NCBI GenBank assembly: GCA_020055645.1
Contig: CM034546.1
Coordinates: 132,701,875-132,765,874, forward strand
DNA: 64,000 nt
Direction: 5' to 3'
From: Tomocerus qinae
Lineage: Eukaryota > Arthropoda > Collembola > Entomobryomorpha > Tomoceridae
Program-made: the position numbers and the translations under genes
Shown here: positions 48,705 through 59,601 of the stretch, piece by piece
How the letters are laid out: every line of letters begins with the position of its first letter
How positions within the stretch are numbered: the stretch's first letter is position 1
The notes under the pieces: generated by a model
What the model saw: only the letters and a program-made list of their open reading frames with translations
Database searches by the model: none
Told to the model about the DNA's origin: nothing

Positions 48705-51700
48705 TCGCAATTTAAATACAATTAATTCCAAAATTTACTGAAAAATATTTTTAATGTAATAATAGTAATAGTCTTAATTTACAACTTAACAATTTTACCC
48801 AAGACAGAGATGTAAAATATCAAAAACGAAACCTTGTACAAATATTTCAGCAATAAAATAGTTATTACTACCGGACAACTATAATAATGCCTAAATTTAA
48901 CTAATTACAAATTGAACTTACGATTGCTATATTCCAGCATTTCGATGTGATACATTAAAGCTGAAACATGGAAAGTAATAACTGAATTAAAAAATGCTTT
49001 TGTAGGAAAAGAAATAGGTGAATGCAATTTCCTGCAGTAAAAGTAATAAACTCGAAGCAATTCCAAAAGCAATTAAAATGAACGAGGAGAGTAATTCATA
49101 AACTCCTAAATTGTCCACCGAATATTTTTCTTCTTGATAGCAGGGAGGTTTTAAACGGTTGTTGTATTCACGACGGTACCGTTTCATTAGCCCCGATTCC
49201 ATTAAAAGCATCAGTCTAAAATATTTACACAACAAATTATATGAACTAATGAATACTATAGAGTTTGTGATACAGTTTACATACAAAGACAAGTTGTGCA
49301 GCAGAAATACGTTCAAAAAAATATAATAATATCATTTATTAAATGAATTTGATAGCAGAAAAAACAAAACATTTCTGTCAGTGGACCACTCTCATGGGAA
49401 ATCCAAAACAATGGCACAACATTGTTATGTAATACTCAATAATTATTAAGATTAATTATATTTTCAGATTTAGATTGGTATTCAATAAAATTTGAAATGC
49501 CAAATTGCAATTCTTTTCGATTACCTCAAAATATTTTACTTGGAGCAATATGATAAGCAAATGAAATATATGAAATTTAATGTAATATTTTAAGAACCGA
49601 AATGATTAGAAATGCTGCACCTGAAGGAAAAAGGAAATACTCCAATTAATTCGTACCACAATTTATAAGGCCATAAGGTTGTATAAAATAAAATAGATAA
49701 ACAAATAAAATAGCTAAAGAAGTAGCAAATAATTATAACAAATAAAATGTAATCCATAAAATATAAAAAAATATAAAAGGCATACAATAATTGAATTTGT
49801 GATCATCAAATCAATTTAAATCAATTTACTTTGCATTGAAAAATTCGGTGAACGGTGAATTTTTCCGTAAAATCATTCCAGAATAATGTTTTATATCGGA
49901 AAATTGCAAAGACTGTATTCGACATAGATCAGTGTCCGGTTTTTGCAAAAATAATCCGCATGTTAAATAAAATACATCATCATGGGACACGACACCATTA
50001 CTGGTTTGACGTTGTCCCACTATTGCACAGAACTCTCTTACAGCGGAAAAAACAGCATTTCTTTTCTGGCTCCTTGTAAGTACGCCAAATCCATCATCCT
50101 AAAGCGAAAACAACGTTACTACTAAAATATTACAACATGGTCAGTCTATGACGAAGTTTAATTGTTATTATTGTTAATTTATCTATTTCCTTGGACAAAA
50201 TTGGCTGGATAAAATATAATATGCACGAAAACATTAAATCCAGTATTATATTATCTATTTAAGTAAAGTGAATAAAACCGTCATAAACCCTATTTTGCCC
50301 AATGCAACTCTAATACAAAAATATATTATTTATTTTGGTTTACGGAAAATAGATGTTTGATAGTAGCACTTTCATTGTCAAAATGGAGAGTGATTCCAAG
50401 ATCTAGCAATTCTCTTACTGACCCAATGGGAGGAGGCACAGTAGACAAAGAGCGGTAAAGAGTTGCCGAATAACTGGCAAATGATAATGTTGTCATTAGT
50501 AGGGTTGAAATGAAAATAGTTCGCATTGGGAAAGTAAGAGGAGACTCGTACCATCCTGAAATATCAAAGCAATAAGCATAACATTAAAAAAACTATTGTT
50601 TAAGAATTAAATTAAGATTTAATTGACATTTCCAAATTGAAATATTAAAAATTAAATAACGAAACATTACCGAATACGAATTGGAATACCTTTTTGGCAG
50701 ACGAAAGAAACCATCCACATTACAGAGTCCCAAGTGCATTTTTCTTTAGCGGATTTCATTAGGTGAAAATATTTGGCGAGTAAAATCGCAAAACAAATAG
50801 CAACAATTCCTATGCACATTGCTATCAACACTGCCCAGTAGTCTTTTGCAAATGGCTTCAGAAAAATATTCCTTACGAATTTCAATGAGGGCTGGCGGAA
50901 GCGAACGGATAAACTAGAAGAATTAGTCAACTTAATAAAACTAAAATTACATGTACTGTTGAAAAAAGCATAGTCACTCAATTATCAGAGAAAACGATAG
51001 TAGTAATTTACGTTTCTGCGAACTGAGGAATCGTCAGAGAGAAAGATGCAGCTCTTGGAGGAATATACGTAATTTTAGCCATCGCCATATCTACTGTACC
51101 TTCTACCAGAAGCTTGCCTATTCCAATCCAATGTCCATTTTTAAGGGTAGGCCACACAATTTCAGTTACCAAATTAATCCTTAAATATACAATTTTCCTT
51201 TTGAAAATGAGTTAAAAAACGGGTAATTAAATTACTTTGAACTAATAAACTGTAGCAAATCTATTTTCCATTAAATAAATCATATCATCAAATCATTCCA
51301 TAATTAAGTAAAATTTCATAAAAGGTCGAATTCCAAATAAATTTTATTGCAACCGACAAGAAAACTTACCTGAAATTCAAGGAATCCATTAAAAAATACA
51401 TTATATGTACACCAAAGCCTGGGTTTAGTGTGTAAATTCCGTTGACCAAAGTGACTTTTCCATAAGCGTCTAAATTTTGGTCTTCCTAAAATTTAAATTA
51501 CCAATGTACTATTGTACTGCACACAGCTCAATGTTAGTAGTTTTTAACATGTAATATAAGTTAACAATATTATTTTTTTAATTGAATCATAAAGATGCTT
51601 TAATATTATTTGGGTGTCGTTGGGAGTCGATGTATAAGCCATATTAATTTACTATTTTTTAGACGAAGGCAACAAGTATTATAATATTATAATAAAAATT

Positions 51701-53210
51701 AAAACTTGAGATTTACCGAAACTACTACGTTTAATTCGGTCTTCTTCAAGTTACTTCTACTGGGTGTGAGAATTCTTCCAAACATTTTGGGGTTGAGCAA
51801 TTTTACTAAATACTCCTCCCCGATGGAATAGAATTCAAATATGTTTCCTAGAAAACTATCTGCAGTGTTACTTGAATGTACAAAAAGGTATAGATAACTG
51901 CTCATTTTAATATTTAAATGGTATTGAGATTTTCTTAAGTCACTGATTAGTTTGTCTTCAGTCAGCGACACTGAGGTATTCCAATTTGAATCGACTATTT
52001 GTGTATCAAAAGGCCAAATGATAATTAGATGTAAATGAGAGTAAGACTGAGGCATATTAATCATCCGACCTTGTAAATCACTTACCTACAAATTATAGTT
52101 AAGAATTAAATTAAAATACTTTTTTATTTAGTTTGTGGATTAAAATTATAATTTCGTCTCTCCATACACATTCTAATATCAAAATAGCTTCCTTAATTGC
52201 TGGAGGGTAGAAGACAACGTTAATCTCTTCTTGATCTGTGTTGTTTCTCCTTTGATATAAGTTGCTTAGTATTTCACTGATGGATTCTTTTGATTCGGCT
52301 CTATATCTTTGAGTTGACATTTGAATTGCACGACTTGGGTATAATACTTTTAAGTAGAGTTCCAGTTCTTCTACCAATATAAAAACTTTCAAAATTCATT
52401 TGTTTTTCTCAAATATACGCCAAATATTTCATATAATATTATTTTTAGCATATTGTGAAGTATAGATAATTATTATTATTTTATATCTTTATTTTAGATT
52501 ATTTTAGTCTAATATAAAACAAAAACTAACCTGATGAGCGATTGGAGTAAGGTGTAAAAAGTAATAAGTTAATATTTTTGCCATTTAAATATTGAAAAAA
52601 ATCCTGCTGATAAAAATGGCATCCGCAGTCACAACCGAAAAGTATGGTGGCAGCAAAAATGACGTATTTGGGGGCTTTCCATGTAACAAATTTTAGTATT
52701 TTCATTATTGTATATTGTTTTTGCATAACATTGAATAGTATTAATAGAACTAAATATTTCTTATGAATATATTTTTTCTGAACTAAAAAGTTGTTTTTTG
52801 TTTTCTATAATAAGAACGGATGAACCATTAGCAAATATAAAGGTCATAGACAATAGATACACATTGTTGCCCTTTGAAATTAAGGAGATTGGGTGAGTGC
52901 TTTCTTTCTATTATTGCAATTGCCGATAAAAAGAAATAAAAGTTATTGCACTAAATTATGGAATGCATTAGCAAATTGATAAGGCAGGTTCATACTTCAT
53001 ACCTAATACAATTTAGGTAATAAAAATGAAAAAGTGTACAAATAAACAAACATATTAGTAGTATTGTATTGCCAATAGTGTCATTTATTTTCTTAAGTGT
53101 TTTCTCACATTAATGCACATTATAAACTCATTTTGCATAATGTAAGTAATCAGCTTTGATGGGGCCCTAGTCAAAACGACTGCTTGGGGGCATTATCAAA
53201 TTTTATTTCA
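48705..53210. repeat. Tandem segmental duplication, unit 1
   Basis: The whole interval from about CCAAAATTTACT (48730) to GGGGCCCTAGTC with CATTATCAAATTTT (about 53163-53210) matches 53675-59560 in the same order. The match includes all nine receptor exons, their introns and about 500 bp upstream of the gene. This unit is the shorter one and lacks the small transposons found in unit 2. Confidence 0.85.
48987..52726 (-). CDS. Ionotropic receptor, nine exons (type B, copy 1)
   Basis: Exons: 52531-52726, 52168-52370, 51717-52085, 51370-51485, 51012-51179, 50690-50913, 50344-50555, 49830-50098 and 48987-49215, phase-consistent, 661 residues. A hydrophobic N-terminal leader is followed by an S1 lobe with GKLLVEGTVDMAMAKITY and PPRAASFSLTIPQFAE, typical of the glutamate-receptor ligand core. 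TM1 is YWAVLIAMCIGIVAICFAIL (about 376-397). The pore helix region CTWDSVMWMVSFVCQKG follows, then TM3 with SYSATLYRSL (453-462), matching the SYTANLAAFL signature of iGluRs. S2 is in exons 7-8 and TM4 lies at about 627-647. No disruption is seen. A chemosensory IR is the likely role; the ligand is unknown. The neighbouring copy at 53969-58269 has the same intron positions and phases. Confidence 0.85.
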
Positions 53211-53968
53211 AACTAAAGCTTATATTATTAATAAACCCTTGCAAAATGGAAATATAACGCCAAGCAGTTTATTTGAGCTCTCTCAGCCAAAATCACTTCT
53301 CGTCAAGTCTACCTCAATGTCTCTTTAACGGCGCCAAGAGATGGATACGCGACCCCGCGATATTTACTGTTTACCATTTTGGCTGGAATAAAATCAAGAC
53401 GTATCCACAGATTCTTATCGACAATATTCCGCAAGATGACGATATTTATTTGTAATTTACTTTATACCATTTCCATATTATCGTGAAAATCTGAGTTCCA
53501 TCTACTAATTTTTTTATAACATTCTCAAATAAACGGCGTTGATTTGCAAATAATATTTAATACTAATTTTAACACATGCAAACAAACGTTACTTAATTAC
53601 CTATGTATAGCTATACAATCAGACATGCCCGTACATGTTTGGCAATTTGATCAGCTCAACTAATTACAATACGATTACATACAATTATTTCCAAAATTTA
53701 CTAAAAAATGTAGTTTTTTATTCTTATATTAGTCACAGAAGGTGTTGATTTACATTATTCTTAACCTATAATTATTTTATAATTTTACTCGCGACTGAAG
53801 ATTACAAAAAATATCAAAAACGAAACCTTGTACAAATTTTTCAGCAATAAAGTAGTTGTTACTACCGGACACATATAATAATGCTATCTACTCATTGTTA
53901 TTAGAAATTAAACCTAAAAGCCTATTGTGATTGCTGGTTTACAGTATTTCGATTTGATATCAGAAACA
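52727..53968. other. Spacer between tandem receptor genes
   Basis: Upstream region of receptor copy 1, 3' flank of copy 2 and the duplication junction (about 53210-53675). Around 53266-53390 a pair of inverted CAGCCAAAAT/ATTTTGGCTG motifs with TTTATT flanks may mark a small element, but it is weak. No gene is supported. Confidence 0.45.
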
Positions 53969-56900
53969 TCAGAAGTAATAATTGCCTTGAAAAATGCTTT
54001 TGTAGGAAAAGAAATAGCTGAATGCAATTTCCTGAAATAAAATAAATAAACTCGAAGTAATTCCAAAAGCAATTAAAATAAACGAAGAGAGTAATTCGTA
54101 AACTCCTAAATTGTCCATTGAATATTTTTCTTCTTGCAAGCAGGGAGGTTTCAAACGGTAGTTGTATTCCCGACGGTACCGTTTCATTAGCCCCGATTCC
54201 ATTAAAAGCATCAGCCTAAAATATTTACACAACAAATTATATGAAATAGTGAATACTATAAAGTTAGTGATACATATAGTACTACTGTTCGCATTTCGTA
54301 TACAAGGATACTAATAATTCATCCTAAGCCTAAAGTTAGTTAAATAAAATCAAAATGGCTTATTAAGCATTATAATATCGTCTGCTAATAATATATACCA
54401 AATACGTAATATACCAAAAATTATCATGGCTGCTACAAAGTAACAAACCATTTTGTCATGGCCGGGGCAATGTAACAAACCTAGCTCCTGAAACAATGGT
54501 TTGTTACATTGTCGCAGTCATGATGATAAAATAGTTTGTTACTTAGTAACAGTCATGATAATTTGGCTTGTTACTTAGTAGTATTAAGCAGACGATATTA
54601 TTAAAATATAAAATACATTCAATAATTTGTAAATTTGAATAAATGTGTGCATTAAGAAATAAATTTACTTTGCATTGAAAAACTCGGTGAACGGTGAATT
54701 TTTCCGCAAAATCATTCCACCATAATATTTAATATCAGAAAATTGCAAAGACTGTATTCGACATAGCTCGGGTTTTTGTAAAAAGATCCCACATGTTGCA
54801 TAAAATATATCATCATGGGACACGACGCCAACAATATTATTACTGGTTTGGCGTTGTCCCAATATTGCACAGAAGTCTTTTACAGCAGAAAAAACAGCAT
54901 TTCTTTTCTGGCTCCATGTAAGTCCGCGAAATCCATCATCCTAAAACGAAAACAACGTTACTACTGAACTTCTAATATTTTGGTAAGGTAATGTAGCAAA
55001 ACTTACTAATAACTAATTACAAACATGGTTAATTATCTTTGACGAAATTAAATTAAATTATTAAGTAGTGGAGCTGCTTTATATGAATGATTAACGATAT
55101 GTTTGTTTGTTTGTCCGTCTGTCTTTCTCTCGTTTGAAAGGTTATTTGGTAAGTCAGGTCAAAATCAAATCATGCGGGTCAAAAGTTCAAAGGTCATTGG
55201 AAAAAATGTACTAATAAGCGCCCTAACGTCCCAAAGCCTGATTATCTCCGCTACTTTTTTTCATGCATATTTTTATAAAAATTTCGGTTTACGGAAAGTA
55301 GATGTTTGATGGTAGAGCTTTCGCTATCAAAATGGAGGATGATTCCAAGATCTAGTAATTCTCTTACTGACCCAACGGGAGGAGGCACAGTAGACAAAGA
55401 GCGGTAAAGAGTTGCTGAATAACTGGCAAATGATAATGTTGTCATTAGTAGGGTTGAAATGAAAATAGTTCGCATTGGGAAAGTAAGAGGAGACTCGTAC
55501 CATCCTGAAATATCAAAACAACAAGCATTACATTAAAACAATATTGTTTAAGAATTAAATTAAGATTTAATTGACATTTCCAATTTGAAATATTAAAAAT
55601 TAAATAACGAAACATTACCGAATACAATTGACAATTAGAATACCTTTTTGGCAGACGAAAGAAACCATCCACATTACAGAGTCCCAGGTGCATTTTTCTT
55701 TAGCGGATTTCATTAGGTGAAAATATTTGGCGAGTAAAATCGCAAAACAAATAGCAACAATTCCTACGCACATTGCTATCAACACTGCCCAATAGTCTTT
55801 CGCAAATGGCTTTAGAAAAATATTCCTTACGAATTTCAATGAGGGTTGGCGGAATCGAACGGATAAACTAGAAAAATTGACTCGTCTTTTTAAAACTAAA
55901 ATTACACGCACATTTAGTTTTTTGGAATATAGACGAAGCCTTAATTGTTTACCTTTCTGCGAACTGAGGTACCGTCAGAGAGAAAGATGCAGCTCTTGGA
56001 GGAATAAACGTAATTTTAGCCATCACCATATCCACTGTACCTTCTATCAGAAGCTTGCCCATCCCAATCCATTCTCCTTTTTTGTCAAGGGTAGGCCACA
56101 GAATTTCAGTTACCAAATTAATCCTTAAATATACAATTCTATTTGAAAATGATTTTTTAAAAATAAACGGTGAATCAAATGACTGAAATAAACTGCAAAT
56201 CTAATTGTCTCCTCATAAGTAAATAATTTTGGACCCTTATAAAATAGTAACTTTCCAATGTTACATAACTTTTGTTTACACCGGAGAAAAATGCCCTTGT
56301 CACAAGCCATTTGTATTTCAAAAAGTCAGAATTGCAACTTTTTGCGAGTTTAATCTAATTTACAAGGATTAGACTTATATAATAGCGGCGCCCAATTACA
56401 AAAGTTATAAAAAATTAGGTTATGTGATTTTCACAGTTTTAAGACTTTTAAGCATTAAAATTGGACAAAATTTCGAAAACGTGTAACCGACAAGAAAACT
56501 TACCTGAAATTCAAGGACTCCATTAAAAACTCCATTATATGTACACCAAAGCCTGGGTTTAGTGTGTAAATTCCGTTGACCAAAGAGACTTTTCCATAAG
56601 CGTCTAAATTTTGGTCGTCCTATAATTTAAATTCAACAAAGTACTACATACTGCTCAATGGTAGTTAGTTAGTAGTTATTACTATGTAGTGTAACAGGAA
56701 TCGTAAATCTCTTGCAACATGGTTGCTGTGGAAAATCGCCTTCGTCCCGCCCACCCTATGCCACACCCCTAAAGTAGGCGGAGCTAAGGTGTTCTCAACC
56801 AATAGAATTGCCATGCCTTCGAAGGGATTTGGGCGAAGCTAAATTGTGGAAATTAGGAAGTGGGTGGGGCCTGTTACAATTTTTTCGATGCCTGTAGTAT

Positions 56901-58269
56901 AAGTGAACAATAAATTACACTTTTATTGCAAATTAAATCATACAGATATTTTAATATCTTTTGGGTGTCTATTGGAGTCGATGTATAAGATAATACTAAT
57001 TATAGGTTACTATAATTATCATAGGAATTAAAAGTAGTTGAGATTTACCGAGACTACCACGTTTAATTCTGTCTTCTGCAAGTTTCTTCTACTAGGTGTC
57101 AGGATTCTTCCAAACATTTCAGGATTGAGCAATTTTACTATATACTCCTCCCCGATGGAGTAGAATTCAAATAGGTTTCCTAAAAGACTATCTGCAGTGT
57201 CAGTTGAGCGTACAAAAAGGTATAAATAACTGTTCATGCTAAAGTTTAAAATGTATTGAGAATTTCTTAAGTCATTGATTAGTTTGTCTTCAGTCAGCGA
57301 CACTGAGGCTTCCAATTTTAAATTAACTATTTGTATATCAAAAGGCCAAATGATAATTAGATTCAAATGAGAGTAAGACTGAGAAGTATTAAGTATCCGT
57401 CCTTGTAATTCGCTTACCTTTAAATTAATTAAAAATTAAATTAAAATTACTTTTTAACTATGTTTGCATAGGTAAGGTAGAATAATAAATTTATCGTCCC
57501 CGTACACATTCTAATATCAAAATAGCTTCCTTAATTGCTGGAGGGTAGAAGACAACGTTAATCTCTTCTTGATCTTTGTCAATTGTCCTTCGATATAAGT
57601 TTCTTAGTATTTCACTGATGGATTCTTTTGATTCGGCTCCATAGCTTTGAACTGACATTTGAATTGTACTACTTTGATATAATGTTTCTAAGTTGAACCC
57701 CAGCTCCTCTACCAATAAAATACTTTCAAATTTCATTTATTTTTATTCATGCAATTACAAGTATAACATTTAATATATTATTATGTTAACCATAATCAGA
57801 AGTATTATTATAGTTTCACTCCCACGTTAATCTCTTTGTATTCAAGAGACATCGGATCATATTATGTTGCAATACAAAGGCATAATTCAGCGCAAACTTC
57901 GAGTCGAGCAAATCAACGTGGGAGGTCCATTGTAGTGCAACATAATAATATGATCCATTGTCTTTCGAATACAAAGAGATTACGCGAGAGTTAAACGGTT
58001 ATACAAGTTTAATAATTATTATTTTATATTAATATTTTAGACTATTTTGGTCTAAAATAAAATAAAAACTAACCTGATGAGCGATTGGAGTAAGGTGTAA
58101 AAAGTAATAAGTTTATATTTTTGCCATTTAAATATTGAAAAAAATCGTGCTGAGAAAAATGGCATTCACTTTCACAACCGAAAAGTATGGTTGCAGCAAA
58201 AATGACGTATTTGGGGGCTTTACACGAAACAAATTCTAGTATTTTCATTATTGTGTATTGTTTTCGCAT
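53969..58269 (-). CDS. Ionotropic receptor, nine exons (type B, copy 2)
   Basis: Exons: 58074-58269, 57506-57708, 57049-57417, 56504-56619, 55953-56123, 55644-55867, 55293-55504, 54669-54940 and 53969-54215, phase-consistent, 669 residues. Exons 1-4, 6 and 7 have exactly the same lengths as in copy 1. Exons 5 and 8 are longer by one codon each, and the last exon by six codons. Landmarks are the same: PPRAASFSLTVPQFAE-type S1, TM1 YWAVLIAMCVGIVAICFAIL, CTWDSVMWMVSFVCQKG, SYSATLYRSL and a TM4 near the C-terminus. No stop or frameshift is seen, so both copies appear functional. Differences concentrate in the N-terminal lobe, which suggests divergence in ligand contacts. Introns are longer than in copy 1 because of inserted repeats. 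Confidence 0.85.
54370..54603. mobile_element. Foldback MITE in intron 8 of receptor copy 2
   Basis: The ends are inverted repeats around ATATCGTCTGCT. Almost the full 234 bp is one imperfect hairpin: the left arm contains ATTATCATGGCTGCTAC, AGTAACAAACCATTTT and AATGTAACAAACC, and the right arm holds their reverse complements. The centre is near 54490. The matching intron of receptor copy 1 has no such sequence. Confidence 0.85.
55095..55260. repeat. Repeat-like insert in intron 7 of receptor copy 2
   Basis: Starts with a GTTTGTTTGTTTGTCCGTCTGTC simple stretch (only its core is diagnostic) and continues through GTCAAAAGTTCAAAGGTCATTGG. Such GTCCGTCTGTC starts recall the GACGGACGGACAGAC end at 45955 in opposite orientation. 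The intron is about 107 bp longer than in copy 1. Confidence 0.45.
56265..56408. mobile_element. Possible small inverted-repeat insertion in intron 4
   Basis: Bounded by an 11 bp perfect inverted repeat, ATAACTTTTGT and ACAAAAGTTAT. The host intron is 380 bp against 190 bp in copy 1, so an insertion of about this size is expected. Ends are short, so the boundaries are uncertain. Confidence 0.5.
56690..56878. mobile_element. GC-rich MITE-like insertion in intron 3
   Basis: Ends are the perfect 9 bp inverted repeat TGTAACAGG / CCTGTTACA. The 189 bp interior is clearly richer in GC than its surroundings (for example GGCGGAGCTAAGG). The intron is 429 bp against 231 bp in copy 1; the 198 bp difference is close to the element size. 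Confidence 0.75.
57813..57997. mobile_element. Foldback MITE in intron 1 of receptor copy 2
   Basis: Left end GTTTCACTCCCACGTTAATC; right end, reverse complemented, GTTTAACTCTCGCGTAATC. Both continue as TCTTTGTATTC, then a GGATCATATTAT-like block, so the arms are about 60 bp with a short spacer. The intron is 365 bp against 160 bp in copy 1, matching the 185 bp element. Confidence 0.85.
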
Positions 58270-58584
58270 TACATTAAATAGTAATCGTAGAACTAAATAT
58301 TTCTTACGAATATAATTTGCTCTTCTTTCCGAACTAAACAGTTGTGTTTGTATCCTATAATAAGAACGGATGAACCCTTAGCAAATATTATAAGAAAGGT
58401 CACAGACACTAGCTACACATTGTTGCCCTTCACTTAAAATTAAGGTGATTGTGTAAGTGCTTTCTTTCTCTTATTGCAATTACCGATATAAGGAAATAGC
58501 AAACATTATTACGCTAATTATACTGTGCATTAGCAAATTGATTAGATGGATTCATACCTAATACAAATGCAAAGTGTCCAAAGA

Positions 58585-58748
58585 CAGGCACATATCCAGT
58601 AATTTGAATAGGGGGCACAACAAAAATATTAGTTTAAATATAACATTTTTTGGCAAAGTTTTTTCTCTTTACCCTTTCTCTTTTCCTTGGGATTTAAGGG
58701 GGTAGCAAGCCCTCCCCCCAGCCACTCCTCTGAATACGTACGTGCCTG
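58585..58748. mobile_element. hAT-like MITE upstream of receptor copy 2
   Basis: 164 bp with inverted ends CAGGCACATATCCAG and CTGAATACGTACGTGCCTG. Flanking 8-mers are TCCAAAGA (left) and TACAAAGA (right), a 7/8 match as expected for a hAT 8 bp target duplication. In unit 1 the matching site reads AAGTGTACAAATAAACAA with no insertion, which gives an empty site. Confidence 0.85.
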
Positions 58749-58833
58749 TACAAAGAAACAAGTGTTAGTAGCGCAGTAGTGCATTGACAAGTGTCTTTTA
58801 ATTTCTTAAGTGTTTTCTCACGTCATACCCATT

Positions 58834-59458
58834 GGGTGACATGAATAAACCGAAGCTTTTGCTTTAACTCCAATTTTTGAAGCGAAAGCTATGTTTATGA
58901 ATAAAAACCGAAGGGAAAGGTTTAGCTACTGCCTGGATCCAAGTCAAAAGCAAAAGCTACGGTAGCTATGACTTTGGCTCCAATTCGAACCAAACGCTTC
59001 ATTTCGGCATGAATAAAATCAAAGCGAAAGCTGCTCCTTCATAGCGAAAGCTACGAAAATGAGGATCACCTCAGGAAGTGGATCCGGCTATGTTATAAAG
59101 AGTAGGCATTGCGATTAATTTTTTTAAAAATTCAATTCAAATTACGACAACCTAGTTTTGTTACCCCGACCACCGACTCAAAATTACCTGGAGAGAAAGG
59201 AAAAATATATTTTAGACTTGACGAAAAGTGGGCTCTGATTGATGGAACCATAGAGACGATGTTATGACCAGTAAAAACTGCTAAGCAAATGCTACAATCA
59301 CAAAGCAATTGCTTCGAAGCAAAAGTATTTGCTTATTCATACGATTTGGAGCAAAAGCTTTCACTAGGAGCTTTTTTGACTACGTAACTAAATATTTTAA
59401 TGATGAGTAAGCGTTGACTTCTAACTCCGGAGCTTTCGCTTCGTTTTAATCATATCCC
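58834..59458. mobile_element. Non-autonomous transposon with GAAGCAAAAGC subterminal repeats
   Basis: Left end GGGTGACATGAATAAACCGAAGC; right end, reverse complemented, GGGATATGATTAAAACGAAGC. The interior is studded with variants of AAAGCTTTTGCTT and GCGAAAGCTA in both orientations. Unit 1 lacks it: TTTCTCAC there is followed within about 20 bp by ATTTTGCATAAT. No coding frame. Confidence 0.8.
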
Positions 59459-59601
59459 TTATTGTGAACCATTTTGCATAATACAAGTAACTAGAGCCAG
59501 TCATAGCTTTCTTGGGGCCCTATTCAAAAGGACTGCGTGGGCACTATCAAATTTACTAATGTGCACTAATCTTAGGCTGACGGTTTGTTTCTAAAAATTT
59601 A

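Larger units (their letters stand above)
53675..59560. repeat. Tandem segmental duplication, unit 2
   Basis: Second unit, collinear with 48705-53210 but over 1 kb longer. The excess is largely explained by inserted elements in introns 1, 3, 4 and 8 and in the upstream region (57813-57997, 56690-56878, about 56265-56408, 54370-54603, 58585-58748 and 58834-59458). Confidence 0.85.
58270..59601. other. Upstream region of receptor copy 2 with two inserted elements
   Basis: Non-coding. Homologous to 52727-53210 outside the two elements at 58585-58748 and 58834-59458. The proximal about 300 bp is conserved between copies (GAACGGATGAACC, ACATTGTTGCCCTT, GCATTAGCAAATTGAT) and probably contains the promoter. 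Confidence 0.6.

Noticed and set aside
53273-53455. 60-codon plus-strand frame with a clean start
   Set aside because: No domain, no splice context, and part of it lies in a possible inverted-repeat segment at the duplication junction.
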